Shown here: in pieces, positions 9,680 through 16,206 of the stretch | How the letters are laid out: the number at the start of each line of letters is the position of its first letter | Numbering within the stretch: position 1 is the stretch's first letter | Source: Muribaculaceae bacterium | GTDB taxonomy: Bacteria; Bacteroidota; Bacteroidia; Bacteroidales; Muribaculaceae | Direction: 5' to 3' | DNA length: 64,000 bases | Assembly (NCBI GenBank): GCA_014867205.1 | Contig: WGUO01000012.1 | Location: 26,666-90,665 of the forward strand | Translations under genes and position numbers: made by a program | Notes under the pieces: generated by a model | The model's database searches: none | What the model saw: the letters and a program-made list of their open reading frames with translations, nothing else | Told to the model about the DNA's origin: nothing

Positions 9680-9729
9680 TTGTGTTTAACCTTGTGGCCA
9701 TTTTCAGATGTTTATAGTTTCTCCAATTA

Positions 9730-9737
9730 CAAAGTTA
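9730..9737 (-). promoter_or_regulatory. Probable defence-operon promoter (-7 box)
   Basis: The minus strand reads TAACTTTG, a perfect Bacteroidota -7 element (TAnnTTTG). No clear TTTG lies 19-21 bp upstream, so only the -7 box is well supported. It would give a leader of about 150 nt containing the small ORF and the hairpin. Confidence 0.5.
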
Positions 9738-9779
9738 ATCAATTTTCGTGAAAGTTTGGCTGTCAGGCATAAATAAATT

Positions 9780-10346
9780 TTAACGTCTACCTGATATACC
9801 GCGTTTGGGCTGAGATGGTTTCATCATTCGGTAGGCATGCATCATGCAGCGGTAGGCGAAACGGCGGTCGTCTTCATACGGATTGCGTCCCCAGGGGAAC
9901 GAGTTGTCGCCACCTCCGCCTCCGCATGACTGAGCAAATTGGGTTGCGCCATCAAGATAGCCGAGGAACAGATACATCGCACACTTCAGGATATCGTTGG
10001 GCTGCTCGGCTATCGCAGTCAGAAATTCACCATCTAAATCTGCTTTTAGTTCCGATGGCATCGCTGCGAATAGTTCACGGATATCAACCACGAGTCTTCC
10101 GAAGATGGCATCCGTCAGCCTCATGCGTATTTGTACCTGTTTCTTCTCCGTTAGTTCGCTGTAATCTTTTTGCGCATCGTCGCGTTTTTCAGTGAGAGCG
10201 TCAAGTTCATCCTGAAGTTCGGCAAGTTGCCGATCAGCGGTTTTGAGTTTGTCGCGTTTGTCGGCGAGTTTCTGTCCGGTAGATTCAAGTTGCTTTTCAA
10301 GTTCGGCGATACGGCGACGCAGTTCGGAAACATCTCCGGCACCATG
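9780..10346 (-). pseudogene. C-terminal remnant of a MobV/Pre-type relaxase (probable)
   Basis: A 188-codon frame lies between an in-frame TGA (10347-10349) and the stop at 9780. Its first part has no Met and is a heptad-rich coiled coil (ELRRRIAELEKQL, then KLKTADRQLAELQDEL). The first Met in frame is at 10124. The end carries a Cys-Gly5 run followed by WGRNPYEDDRRFAYRCMMHAYRMMKP, the kind of tail I associate with Bacteroidales plasmid-recombination/mobilization proteins. The N-terminal catalytic domain is missing, so this looks like the 3' end of a decayed relaxase gene left by an integrated mobile element. Family assignment is from memory. Confidence 0.55.
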
Positions 10347-10384
10347 TCAATGCCTCTCTCCGTTTCCGCAGTGAAATGTGTCCT

Positions 10385-10434
10385 AACTCAGTTTTTTGTA
10401 AGAATCGCGCTTATAATCGCAAAAATTTGTACCT
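10385..10434. repeat. 50-bp direct repeat, left copy, with AATCGC iterons
   Basis: This 50-bp stretch matches 12132-12181 at 47 of 50 positions and in the same orientation. It contains AATCGC twice, and a third copy lies just beyond it in a TATAATCGCA-N4-TTTGTA unit that recurs with a period of about 32 bp. It lies between the relaxase remnant and the toxin gene. It may be an operator, an iteron array, or one end of an inserted segment. Confidence 0.8.
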
Positions 10435-10535
10435 CTACCAGACTATAATCGCAGGATTTTGTATATAGTCAAGAGAGGTGGTATTTTATATTAAGTCAAC
10501 TTTATAGATTTATTGAGAACAAACGCAACGATAAA

Positions 10536-10567
10536 GTTGTATTATCAAAAGAATGTGACTATCTTTG
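10536..10567 (+). promoter_or_regulatory. Promoter of the toxin-antitoxin operon
   Basis: GTTG (10536-10539), a 20-bp spacer and TATCTTTG (10560-10567) fit the Bacteroidota consensus. The predicted start of transcription is within a few bases of the toxin ATG at 10572, so the mRNA would be leaderless or nearly so. Confidence 0.6.
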
Positions 10568-10571
10568 CACT

Positions 10572-10938
10572 ATGATTACGAAAGCACAAGTCGAGAAATT
10601 CTTAGAGGATTTTTAGTCTGAAGGTCAAAATCTTTGGAATCCGTTTCCGTGATGACCGCCAAAAGAACCAAAACAGTCTCGTTGAGCTGGGCATAACTCC
10701 TAATCAACGAATGGAGGTTATCATGAATTTGAGCTGCTACGATTATTCCGAAGGTCCAATAGTGGATGCGTTGAATAATCAAGGTGAAATGTGGGTGTTC
10801 GGCAAAGATGTAAGAGGAAATGAGATCTATATCAAGATTACTCTTGGAAAGCCTAACTCTCATACGATTTGTATTTCGTTTCATAAAGCGGAGCATCCGA
10901 TGTCTTACCCCTTAAAGAATGAACACAATGGACAATAA
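10572..10938 (+). pseudogene. MqsR-like toxin gene with a one-base frameshift
   Basis: The first frame reads MITKAQVEKFLEDF and stops at 10614. The rest of the protein continues in the next frame from 10615: SLKVKIFGIRFRDD, then DYSEGPIVD, MWVFGKDVRGNEIYIKI, TICISFHKAEHP, ending at 10938. Removing one T from the T5 run at 10610-10614 restores a single frame of about 121 codons. The C-terminal part matches MqsR-family mRNA interferases as annotated in Bacteroides. The last bases overlap the antitoxin start. The gene is either an inactive toxin, slippage-controlled, or a sequencing error in a homopolymer. Confidence 0.7.
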
Positions 10939-11878
10939 CAAATTATTACCCGGAGAAAAATACTTTCAGGAAGTAAGAACAATAACTTTCCGAAAAGAGG
11001 AGTTTTCCTATATTCACACCGGAATTATTAATGAGGAAGGTGAAATGTGGACCACGACCGAAATGGATGAGGCAAACATATTTCAGGTATATAACCAGTA
11101 TCGTGTCAAGCATGGTATTCCTTTCCCTGACGAAATATCGGGAATAAGGGAACACTACGGTCTGTCGGCAGCAAAAATGGCACAGATACTTGGTTTCGGC
11201 ATAAACCAATACCGTATGTATGAAGATGGCGAGGTGCCGAGTGTATCAAATGCCAGGACAATCATCGCAGCCCGTGAAAAGGATATTTTTATGTCCTTTG
11301 TAGAAGCCTCAAAGTCTGAGATGAGCGAACAGGAGTATCTACGGATTAAAAAGAAAGTAGAAGCGGCGGAAGGTGATTACAAACCAAGCGGACAACCATC
11401 GGAATATACCGGATTTCGCTCAATGTCCTTAGATAAGATTGCAAATATCGTGCGGTTGATTATCGCCAATATAGGTTCGACATTTGTTACAAAAATGAAC
11501 AAACTCTTGTTCTATGCTGATTTCATTCATTACAAGAAGCATGGATATGGAATAACCGGCATTACATATAAAGCATTACCGTTTGGTCCTGTTCCGGAAC
11601 GGTGGGGCACATTATACAGTTCTCTTCCGGGAATTGATATGGAGGAATTTGTTTATCCGAGTGGTCAAAGTGGCATCAAATTGGAGTCTGTTGAGCATAA
11701 CGAGAATATTCTCAGTGAATCTGAACTATCCACAATAGAGGCAGTATGCGAATACTTCGGTAAAATGAACGCCGGAGAAATTTCACAGATAAGCCATCTT
11801 GAAAAAGGCTGGATAGAAAACAAGGATAATCGTTCTGCCATATCTTATCAGGATGCCTTTGCGTTAAATTACAACTGA
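10919..11878 (+). CDS. HTH-Panacea (SocA-like, DUF4065) antitoxin, 319 aa
   Basis: Antitoxin of the adjacent MqsR-like toxin. Residues 70-115 form an Xre-type helix-turn-helix (EISGIREHYGLSAAKMAQILG, then the recognition-helix region NQYRMYEDGEVPS), as in MqsA-type antitoxins. The N-terminal zinc Cys pairs of MqsA are absent. Residues about 170-300 form a Panacea/DUF4065 domain, recognisable from TKMNKLLFYADFIHYKKHG and ALPFGPVPERWG. Panacea domains neutralise diverse toxins (family knowledge). A second start at 10928 (MDNNKLL) is equally possible; both overlap the toxin end. The HTH may bind the AATCGC repeats upstream (inference). Confidence 0.85.
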   Translation: MNTMDNNKLLPGEKYFQEVRTITFRKEEFSYIHTGIINEEGEMWTTTEMDEANIFQVYNQYRVKHGIPFPDEISGIREHYGLSAAKMAQILGFGINQYRMYEDGEVPSVSNARTIIAAREKDIFMSFVEASKSEMSEQEYLRIKKKVEAAEGDYKPSGQPSEYTGFRSMSLDKIANIVRLIIANIGSTFVTKMNKLLFYADFIHYKKHGYGITGITYKALPFGPVPERWGTLYSSLPGIDMEEFVYPSGQSGIKLESVEHNENILSESELSTIEAVCEYFGKMNAGEISQISHLEKGWIENKDNRSAISYQDAFALNYN

Positions 11879-11918
11879 CAATAGCTGTCACTTGTGACAC
11901 TCATTGTCAGTTGTAATT
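11867..11918. terminator. 52-bp dyad over the antitoxin stop codon
   Basis: Perfect 16-bp arms (11867-11882 and 11903-11918, core ACAACTGACAAT/ATTGTCAGTTGT) enclose a second perfect dyad, TGTCAC-TT-GTGACA, at 11886-11899. The antitoxin stop (11876-11878) lies inside the left arm. It is probably a transcription terminator, although no T tract follows. A protein-binding palindrome is the alternative. Confidence 0.6.
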
Positions 11919-12131
11919 ATCACGATTGGCATTGAAATATATTACACCATAGATGTCCACCCCTCTATTCGATAATGCTTATTAGATGGTGCGCTACGCC
12001 TCACGCTGGAGAATATAGGGAATCATGGAAATTATTTGAGCTACGATGACTGATTAAAATGTCCGATTTTATTCAATACAGCGTTTTTATTGAATAAAAT
12101 CATAGCGATGTGGAATTATGAGGATTCTCTA

Positions 12132-12181
12132 AACTCAGTTTTTTGTAAAAATCGCGGTTATAATCGCAAAAATTAGTACCT
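12132..12181. repeat. 50-bp direct repeat, right copy
   Basis: Same orientation as 10385-10434, with three mismatches. It is followed by TTAATCGTGATTTTTTGTA, a diverged second iteron. TACCTTTG at 12177-12184 resembles a -7 promoter box that has no gene downstream on the plus strand. It marks the right side of the toxin-antitoxin segment, about 120 bp from the end of the CNNM transporter gene. Confidence 0.8.
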
Positions 12182-12251
12182 TTGTATTCTCTTAATCGTG
12201 ATTTTTTGTATGGCAGTGAAAGTTGACAGCCGGTCATGATTGACAAGAAGA

Positions 12252-12281
12252 TTTGGCAGATGACGAATATCATCTGCCAAA
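12252..12281 (-). terminator. Terminator of the CNNM gene
   Basis: Perfect 12-bp arms TTTGGCAGATGA and TCATCTGCCAAA with a 6-nt loop lie 22 bp after the stop of the minus-strand transporter gene. The tail is only moderately T-rich. Confidence 0.7.
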
Positions 12282-12302
12282 CGCGATCATCCGACCGTAT
12301 AT

Positions 12303-13337
12303 TTACATATGTTGCGCAGTTTCCGGGGTGAATTTCTTGCGGGCCATAGCCTGCAGATTAGCGGTAGTGTCGCATTCATCTACAATCTCAACCCCGAGCA
12401 TTGTCTCGATTACGTCCTCCATAGTAACGATACCGCGCATACAGCCGTATTCATCGGTTATTACCGAGATATGTTCTTTCTCCTGAAGCATTTTCTCCCA
12501 TATGTCCGAGACCTTGGTATCCTCCGTAAAGAACATAATCGGGCGCACAATATCCTTCATCTGCACGTTTGATTTATCCTGTGTCAGCATTTCAAGCACA
12601 TTTGCTCTGCGGACGTACCCGATGATGAATTCGCGGCCTGTCTCAAAAACAGGAATGCGTGAAAATGGCGCAAGATCCTTGTTGTCGTAAAACTCTTTCA
12701 TTGTAGTGTTGGTCGAGATAGTGGCAACGACAACATAAGGAGTCATAATGTCCTCGGCTTTCACATTAGAGAGTCTCAGGAAGTTCTGTATGACTTTGTT
12801 CTCCGCGTCCTCGATAACGCCCTCGTCCGTCCCCACATTGACCATTGCGGCCACTTCCTCCCGACTTACGGTCAGTGGCTGAATTTTAGGCGATACGCAA
12901 CGGGTAAGCAATTCCGAGAGCCAGACCAGCGGATAGGTTATGAATATCAGGATTTTGATAATCTTAGCCGATGGCATGGCGAGAGTGCGCCAATAGGATG
13001 CGCCTATTGTCTTAGGTATGATTTCCGACAGCACCAGAATAAGAAGTGTGAGAATGGCGGAGATAATACCAAAATAGGCTTCCCCAAATACCTTGACCGA
13101 TTCTGATCCTACGCCGGCTGCGCCTATGGTATGTGCCACAGTGTTGAGCGTCAGGATTGCTGCGACAGGGCGGTCAATATTAGTTTTGTACTTCATCAGC
13201 AGAGAGGCAGCCTTCACACCCTGGCTTTCTTTCATAGATATGAACGATACGGGAGTAGACAGCAGAACGGCCTCAAGCACGGAACAAAGGAAGGAAACCC
13301 CAAGAGCTCCCAAAAGATATAATAATATGAGTGTCAT
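12303..13337 (-). CDS. CNNM/CBS-domain (hemolysin C family) inner-membrane protein
   Basis: 344 aa. An N-terminal CNNM (DUF21) region of about 150 residues has four hydrophobic segments (LILLYLLGALGVSFLCSVLEA, residues about 60-80, 85-110 and 125-150). The sequence SEIIPKTIGASYW is typical of the family. Two CBS domains follow (about 185-300), ending ITDEYGCMRGIVTMEDVIE. The C-terminal CorC/HlyC domain is absent, which is usual for the short form. CNNM proteins transport or regulate Mg2+/Co2+ at the inner membrane (family knowledge). It is the first housekeeping-type gene right of the mobile region. Confidence 0.9.
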   Translation of the reverse strand: MTLILLYLLGALGVSFLCSVLEAVLLSTPVSFISMKESQGVKAASLLMKYKTNIDRPVAAILTLNTVAHTIGAAGVGSESVKVFGEAYFGIISAILTLLILVLSEIIPKTIGASYWRTLAMPSAKIIKILIFITYPLVWLSELLTRCVSPKIQPLTVSREEVAAMVNVGTDEGVIEDAENKVIQNFLRLSNVKAEDIMTPYVVVATISTNTTMKEFYDNKDLAPFSRIPVFETGREFIIGYVRRANVLEMLTQDKSNVQMKDIVRPIMFFTEDTKVSDIWEKMLQEKEHISVITDEYGCMRGIVTMEDVIETMLGVEIVDECDTTANLQAMARKKFTPETAQHM

Positions 13338-13421
13338 GAATGGATGTATAAGTTAATACTGCCGGAGGCATGCGGTGATACCTTCGGTTGATATATGAGG
13401 AGAGGGTCAACTTATACCTGA

Positions 13422-13700
13422 CTATTCACGGAACACGCAGTTGAGGATTCTTGCAGGAAGATTAATAATGTGTCTCTGTCTTTTTACAGATACATGCGCA
13501 TGGCGCCTCACGGCATCTGACGTCCGCAATAATCTCGGCTGTTTCTCAGCAACTTGCGGCTGAAGCACACTATTGACTACAATACAACACTCAATCTCTG
13601 TTTCTAATTCATACTCAGGACTCTCATTGCAATCGCCCTGAATAGGAACAAGAAACAAAGTCGCGACTAAGCATGATATTATCGCTATGGCTCGTGTCAT
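13422..13700 (-). CDS. Small hypothetical protein with signal peptide
   Basis: A 92-aa frame beginning with a plausible signal peptide (MTRAIAIISCLVATLFLVP, cleavage near residue 22), then a Cys-containing segment (EIECCIVVNS) and a basic C-terminal half. No family is recognised. It is upstream of the CNNM gene on the same strand with an 84-bp gap. The lack of motifs and short length keep confidence low. Confidence 0.4.
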   Translation of the reverse strand: MTRAIAIISCLVATLFLVPIQGDCNESPEYELETEIECCIVVNSVLQPQVAEKQPRLLRTSDAVRRHAHVSVKRQRHIINLPARILNCVFRE

Positions 13701-13787
13701 AGAGTATTCATTCTATATTTATAACGTGCTTTAACAATTTTTGTTTTGATTCTGTCACAAAGGCACAGACGGAAAACGTAATGTCTG

Positions 13788-13944
13788 ACAAGTATATTCT
13801 ATCCAGGAATCTGTACAGGCAATTAAAGAAGCCGGTGAGGTGAAGTTGCTGAAGACTGTTTTAGACTACATGGCAGGCGCTACGTATGACGTGGATGACG
13901 AAAGGATTGTCTCATTATTTACAACTGTATGGTCGCGCAATTAA
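13788..13944 (+). other. Possible gene relic (open frame without start)
   Basis: After a TGA at 13785-13787, one frame stays open for 51 codons and ends in TAA at 13942. It has protein-like composition (QESVQAIKEAGEVKLLKTVL, then DYMAGATYDVDDERIV) but no start codon. It may be the tail of a lost gene. The surrounding 13,701-13,954 region otherwise shows nothing I can name. Confidence 0.25.
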
Positions 13945-13954
13945 AAATAGTAAA

Positions 13955-13986
13955 GGAGGGTGTATCTGAATTTTGATACACCCTCC
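13955..13986 (-). terminator. Rubrerythrin terminator
   Basis: Perfect 12-bp arms GGAGGGTGTATC and GATACACCCTCC with an 8-nt loop. On the minus strand TTTACTATTTTT follows. It is placed 26 bp after the rubrerythrin stop. Confidence 0.85.
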
Positions 13987-14012
13987 TGCGAGATTATGAC
14001 TATGGCGTGAGA

Positions 14013-14558
14013 TCAATAGTTCTTGGCCTCGATCTCGAAGAAACTGCGTGAGTGCTTGCATACGGGGCAGACCTCCGGTGCCTTCTTGCCGATGACGATG
14101 TGCCCGCAGTTGCGGCAGATCCAGACTGTGTCATTGTCGCGCGAGAAGACTATCCCCTCCTCGATGTTGGCGAGGAGCCGGCGATAACGCTCCTCATGGT
14201 GACGCTCGATGGCAGCCACGGCGCGGAAGCGCCATGCAATCTCCTTGAAGCCCTCTTCCTCAGCCTCGCGGGCCATGCGCTCGTACATGTTGGTCCATTC
14301 GAAGTTCTCTCCGTCGGCAGCGTCGCGGAGGTTGGTCATGGTGTCAGGCACCTCGCCGCCGTGCAGGAACTTGAACCAGAGCTTGGCATGCTCCTTCTCG
14401 TTGGCCGCAGTCTCCTCGAAAAGGGCTGCAATCTGTTCATAGCCATCCTTGCGGGCCTTGGATGCGTAGTATGTGTACTTGTTTCGTGCCTGCGATTCGC
14501 CGGCAAACGCTTCCATAAGGTTGCGTTCGGTCTTGGTTCCTTTAAGTTTGTCCATCAT
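14013..14558 (-). CDS. rbr: Rubrerythrin
   Basis: 181 aa. An N-terminal ferritin-like di-iron domain carries the Glu ligands in FAGESQARNKY, ETAANEKEHAK and AIERHHEERY. A C-terminal rubredoxin domain has two CxxC pairs (CRNCGH and CPVCKH). It reduces hydrogen peroxide in the cytoplasm of anaerobes, using electrons from rubredoxin or NADH-linked reductases (family knowledge). It lies 19 bp downstream of perR on the same strand, so peroxide would derepress both genes together. The length is normal for the family. A start one codon later (Met2) is possible. Confidence 0.97.
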   Translation of the reverse strand: MMDKLKGTKTERNLMEAFAGESQARNKYTYYASKARKDGYEQIAALFEETAANEKEHAKLWFKFLHGGEVPDTMTNLRDAADGENFEWTNMYERMAREAEEEGFKEIAWRFRAVAAIERHHEERYRRLLANIEEGIVFSRDNDTVWICRNCGHIVIGKKAPEVCPVCKHSRSFFEIEAKNY

Positions 14559-14577
14559 TGTTATATTTAATTAAGTG

Positions 14578-15012
14578 TTATGTCTCCTTTTCGCGACAGT
14601 CGGGACAAAGCCCCTTGAAGAATATGTCAATACTGTCTATGCGAAAACCGGGTGGAGAGGGGAGCCGCATTTTCTCCGGAAGTGCCATATCGAAGATGCG
14701 GCCACAGCAGCTGCAGCGCAGATGTCCGTGGGGCGGCTGGGGAGCGAAGTCGTATCGGCGGTTACCGCTTTCCAGTTCCAGTTCTCTGAGCAGTCCTGCC
14801 TCAGTCAGGACATGCAGTGAGTTGTAGACAGTGGTGCGTGACATTGTCGGGCATTCCCTCAGCATGTCGCGAAAGATCTCGTCGGCTGTGGGATGCTTAT
14901 GCCCTTCAGCCACGTTCCGGAGTATTGCCAGACGTTGCGCCGATGGCCGGATACCGGCCTTGTGCATCATCTCCGCAAATATCGCGGGTGAAATCCGATC
15001 TTTATCCTGCAT
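14578..15012 (-). CDS. perR: PerR/Fur-family peroxide-responsive repressor
   Basis: 144 aa. An N-terminal winged helix (about residues 1-85, with TADEIFRDMLRECPTMSRTTVYNSL) is the Fur-family DNA-binding domain. The C-terminal metal-binding domain has HGH (95-97) and two zinc-type pairs, C100-C103 and C136-C139. Placement directly upstream of rubrerythrin argues for PerR rather than Fur or Zur. An operator-like palindrome overlaps its own promoter, which fits autoregulation. No regulatory-metal residue is clearly missing. Confidence 0.9.
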   Translation of the reverse strand: MQDKDRISPAIFAEMMHKAGIRPSAQRLAILRNVAEGHKHPTADEIFRDMLRECPTMSRTTVYNSLHVLTEAGLLRELELESGNRRYDFAPQPPHGHLRCSCCGRIFDMALPEKMRLPSPPGFRIDSIDIFFKGLCPDCREKET

Positions 15013-15039
15013 GAATCATTAACTGTCGTTTAACAAATC

Positions 15040-15081
15040 TGTAATGATTACAAAATTAGTAATAATTTCAATTTTGTCAAA
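15040..15081 (-). promoter_or_regulatory. perR-rbr promoter with PerR box
   Basis: On the minus strand, TTTG (15078-15081), a 19-bp spacer and TAATTTTG (15051-15058) match the Bacteroidota consensus exactly. A perfect dyad TGTAAT-G-ATTACA (15040-15052) overlaps the -7 box and the start of transcription. Its 6-1-6 layout is that of a Fur/PerR box, so bound PerR would block initiation. Confidence 0.8.
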
Positions 15082-15405
15082 ATTTTCAGTCATTTTTTTG
15101 AAAAATTTTGAGAAACATATGAAATCCTCAAAAACATCGGCATCCGTTACGGATAGATATCGAAAGTCGAGCGTTTCCTCGAGACACTTCACCTTGAGGG
15201 CTCTCCGGGTCCCTTCTGACTTAACGGGCGTTAGGTCGAACTATCGTCGTCAGATATCTGTCGCTTATGGAAATTCCTATTTTTACAGCGATAAATTCTA
15301 AAAAGGAAAAGGGGTAGCCGTGTCCTGTTGGTAAAATGTCAATGTCAACGATATGGCAGAAAGATGATTATAGATGATTAAGGCGGTTTTTCCGTTTTTG
15401 TAACT
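15082..15405. other. Intergenic region without a recognised gene
   Basis: AT-rich sequence upstream of the flavodoxin gene. I see no supported ORF, RNA gene or terminator here. Confidence 0.5.
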
Positions 15406-15455
15406 ATTTCCCGGAATTTGTATAATATCATGTCGGGAAATGGACCGTAATTTTG
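15406..15455 (+). promoter_or_regulatory. Flavodoxin promoter region with inverted repeat
   Basis: TAATTTTG (15448-15455) is a good -7 box. Just upstream are arms ATTTCCCG (15406-15413) and CGGGAAAT (15434-15441), separated by 20 bp so that both fall on one face over two helical turns. This could be an operator, but no regulator is identified. Confidence 0.45.
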
Positions 15456-15489
15456 CATAGACAAAAGTAATTGAAAAATTAATCATACG

Positions 15490-16128
15490 ATGAACAGACT
15501 CTTGATATTTCTATTCACCCTGGTGGTGTTAGGGTGCGGCATGGGATGCGCCGGTGATGAACCGAAGAATGATAATGACATAGAGGAGATAGTGACCACG
15601 GGGTATTTTGGCGGGAAAAAAGTGCTGATAGCCTATTTCTCATGGAGCGGAACGACTCAGAGTATGGCTGAGAAGATCCATGACATCACCGGAGGTGACC
15701 TCTTCTGGATTGAGCCTGTGGTTCCATATCCTACGGAGTACACCCCATGCACTGAGGTGGCTCGTGAGGAAAAAGAGAATGATGCCCGCCCCGAAATCAA
15801 GAACCGAGTGGATAACTGGGATGACTATGATATAGTGTTCATAGGTTGCCCCGTATGGTGGTGGACGACTCCTATGATTATCCACACTTTCTGCGAGAGT
15901 TATGATTTCAAAGACAAGACTGTGGTTCCTTTCTGCACCTACGCTGCTACATATCGCGACGAGACACTTGCCGAGATTGTAAACAGCACACCCGTGGCCT
16001 CGCATCTTACAGGGGAGGGCCTGACAAGCGGCAACATAAACGCGCAGAGGATACAGACTTGGATCGACCTTATCAATGAGGAATGGAACAAGGGTAGCGG
16101 CATCCTTATTCATATGCCTGTCGACTGA
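15490..16128 (+). CDS. Flavodoxin-like lipoprotein
   Basis: 212 aa. It begins with a lipoprotein-type signal (LVVLGCGMGC; either Cys could be the lipidated one). The flavodoxin fold follows: the phosphate-binding loop YFSWSGTTQSMAEKI at about residues 50-64, the flavin-contact region VFIGCPVWWWTTP, and the late strand VVPFCTYAA. FMN proteins of this secreted type are common in Bacteroidales, and their partners are mostly unknown. The TonB-dependent receptor gene follows 78 bp downstream, so a link to iron or haem uptake is possible (inference). Confidence 0.85.
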   Translation: MNRLLIFLFTLVVLGCGMGCAGDEPKNDNDIEEIVTTGYFGGKKVLIAYFSWSGTTQSMAEKIHDITGGDLFWIEPVVPYPTEYTPCTEVAREEKENDARPEIKNRVDNWDDYDIVFIGCPVWWWTTPMIIHTFCESYDFKDKTVVPFCTYAATYRDETLAEIVNSTPVASHLTGEGLTSGNINAQRIQTWIDLINEEWNKGSGILIHMPVD

Positions 16129-16152
16129 AATAATGTTTTTTGTCGGCAGGCA
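16115..16152 (+). terminator. Hairpin over the flavodoxin stop codon
   Basis: Arms TGCCTGTCGAC (16115-16125) and GTCGGCAGGCA (16142-16152) pair with one G-U. The loop contains TTTTTT and the tail is TGTTATTTT. It is a weak terminator that may allow read-through to the receptor gene. Confidence 0.5.
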
Positions 16153-16173
16153 TGTTATTTTAAGAGAATTTGC

Positions 16174-16181
16174 TAAATTTG
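16174..16181 (+). promoter_or_regulatory. -7 box before the TonB-dependent receptor
   Basis: TAAATTTG matches TAnnTTTG and lies 25 bp before the ATG at 16207. No clean TTTG is seen 19-21 bp upstream. Confidence 0.5.
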
Positions 16182-16206
16182 CAATCTTAACCGAATAATT
16201 GTTTTC

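Noticed and set aside
13422..13700. Antitoxin or other named small protein
   Set aside because: A signal-peptide-like start and no recognised motif; only a hypothetical secreted protein can be supported.
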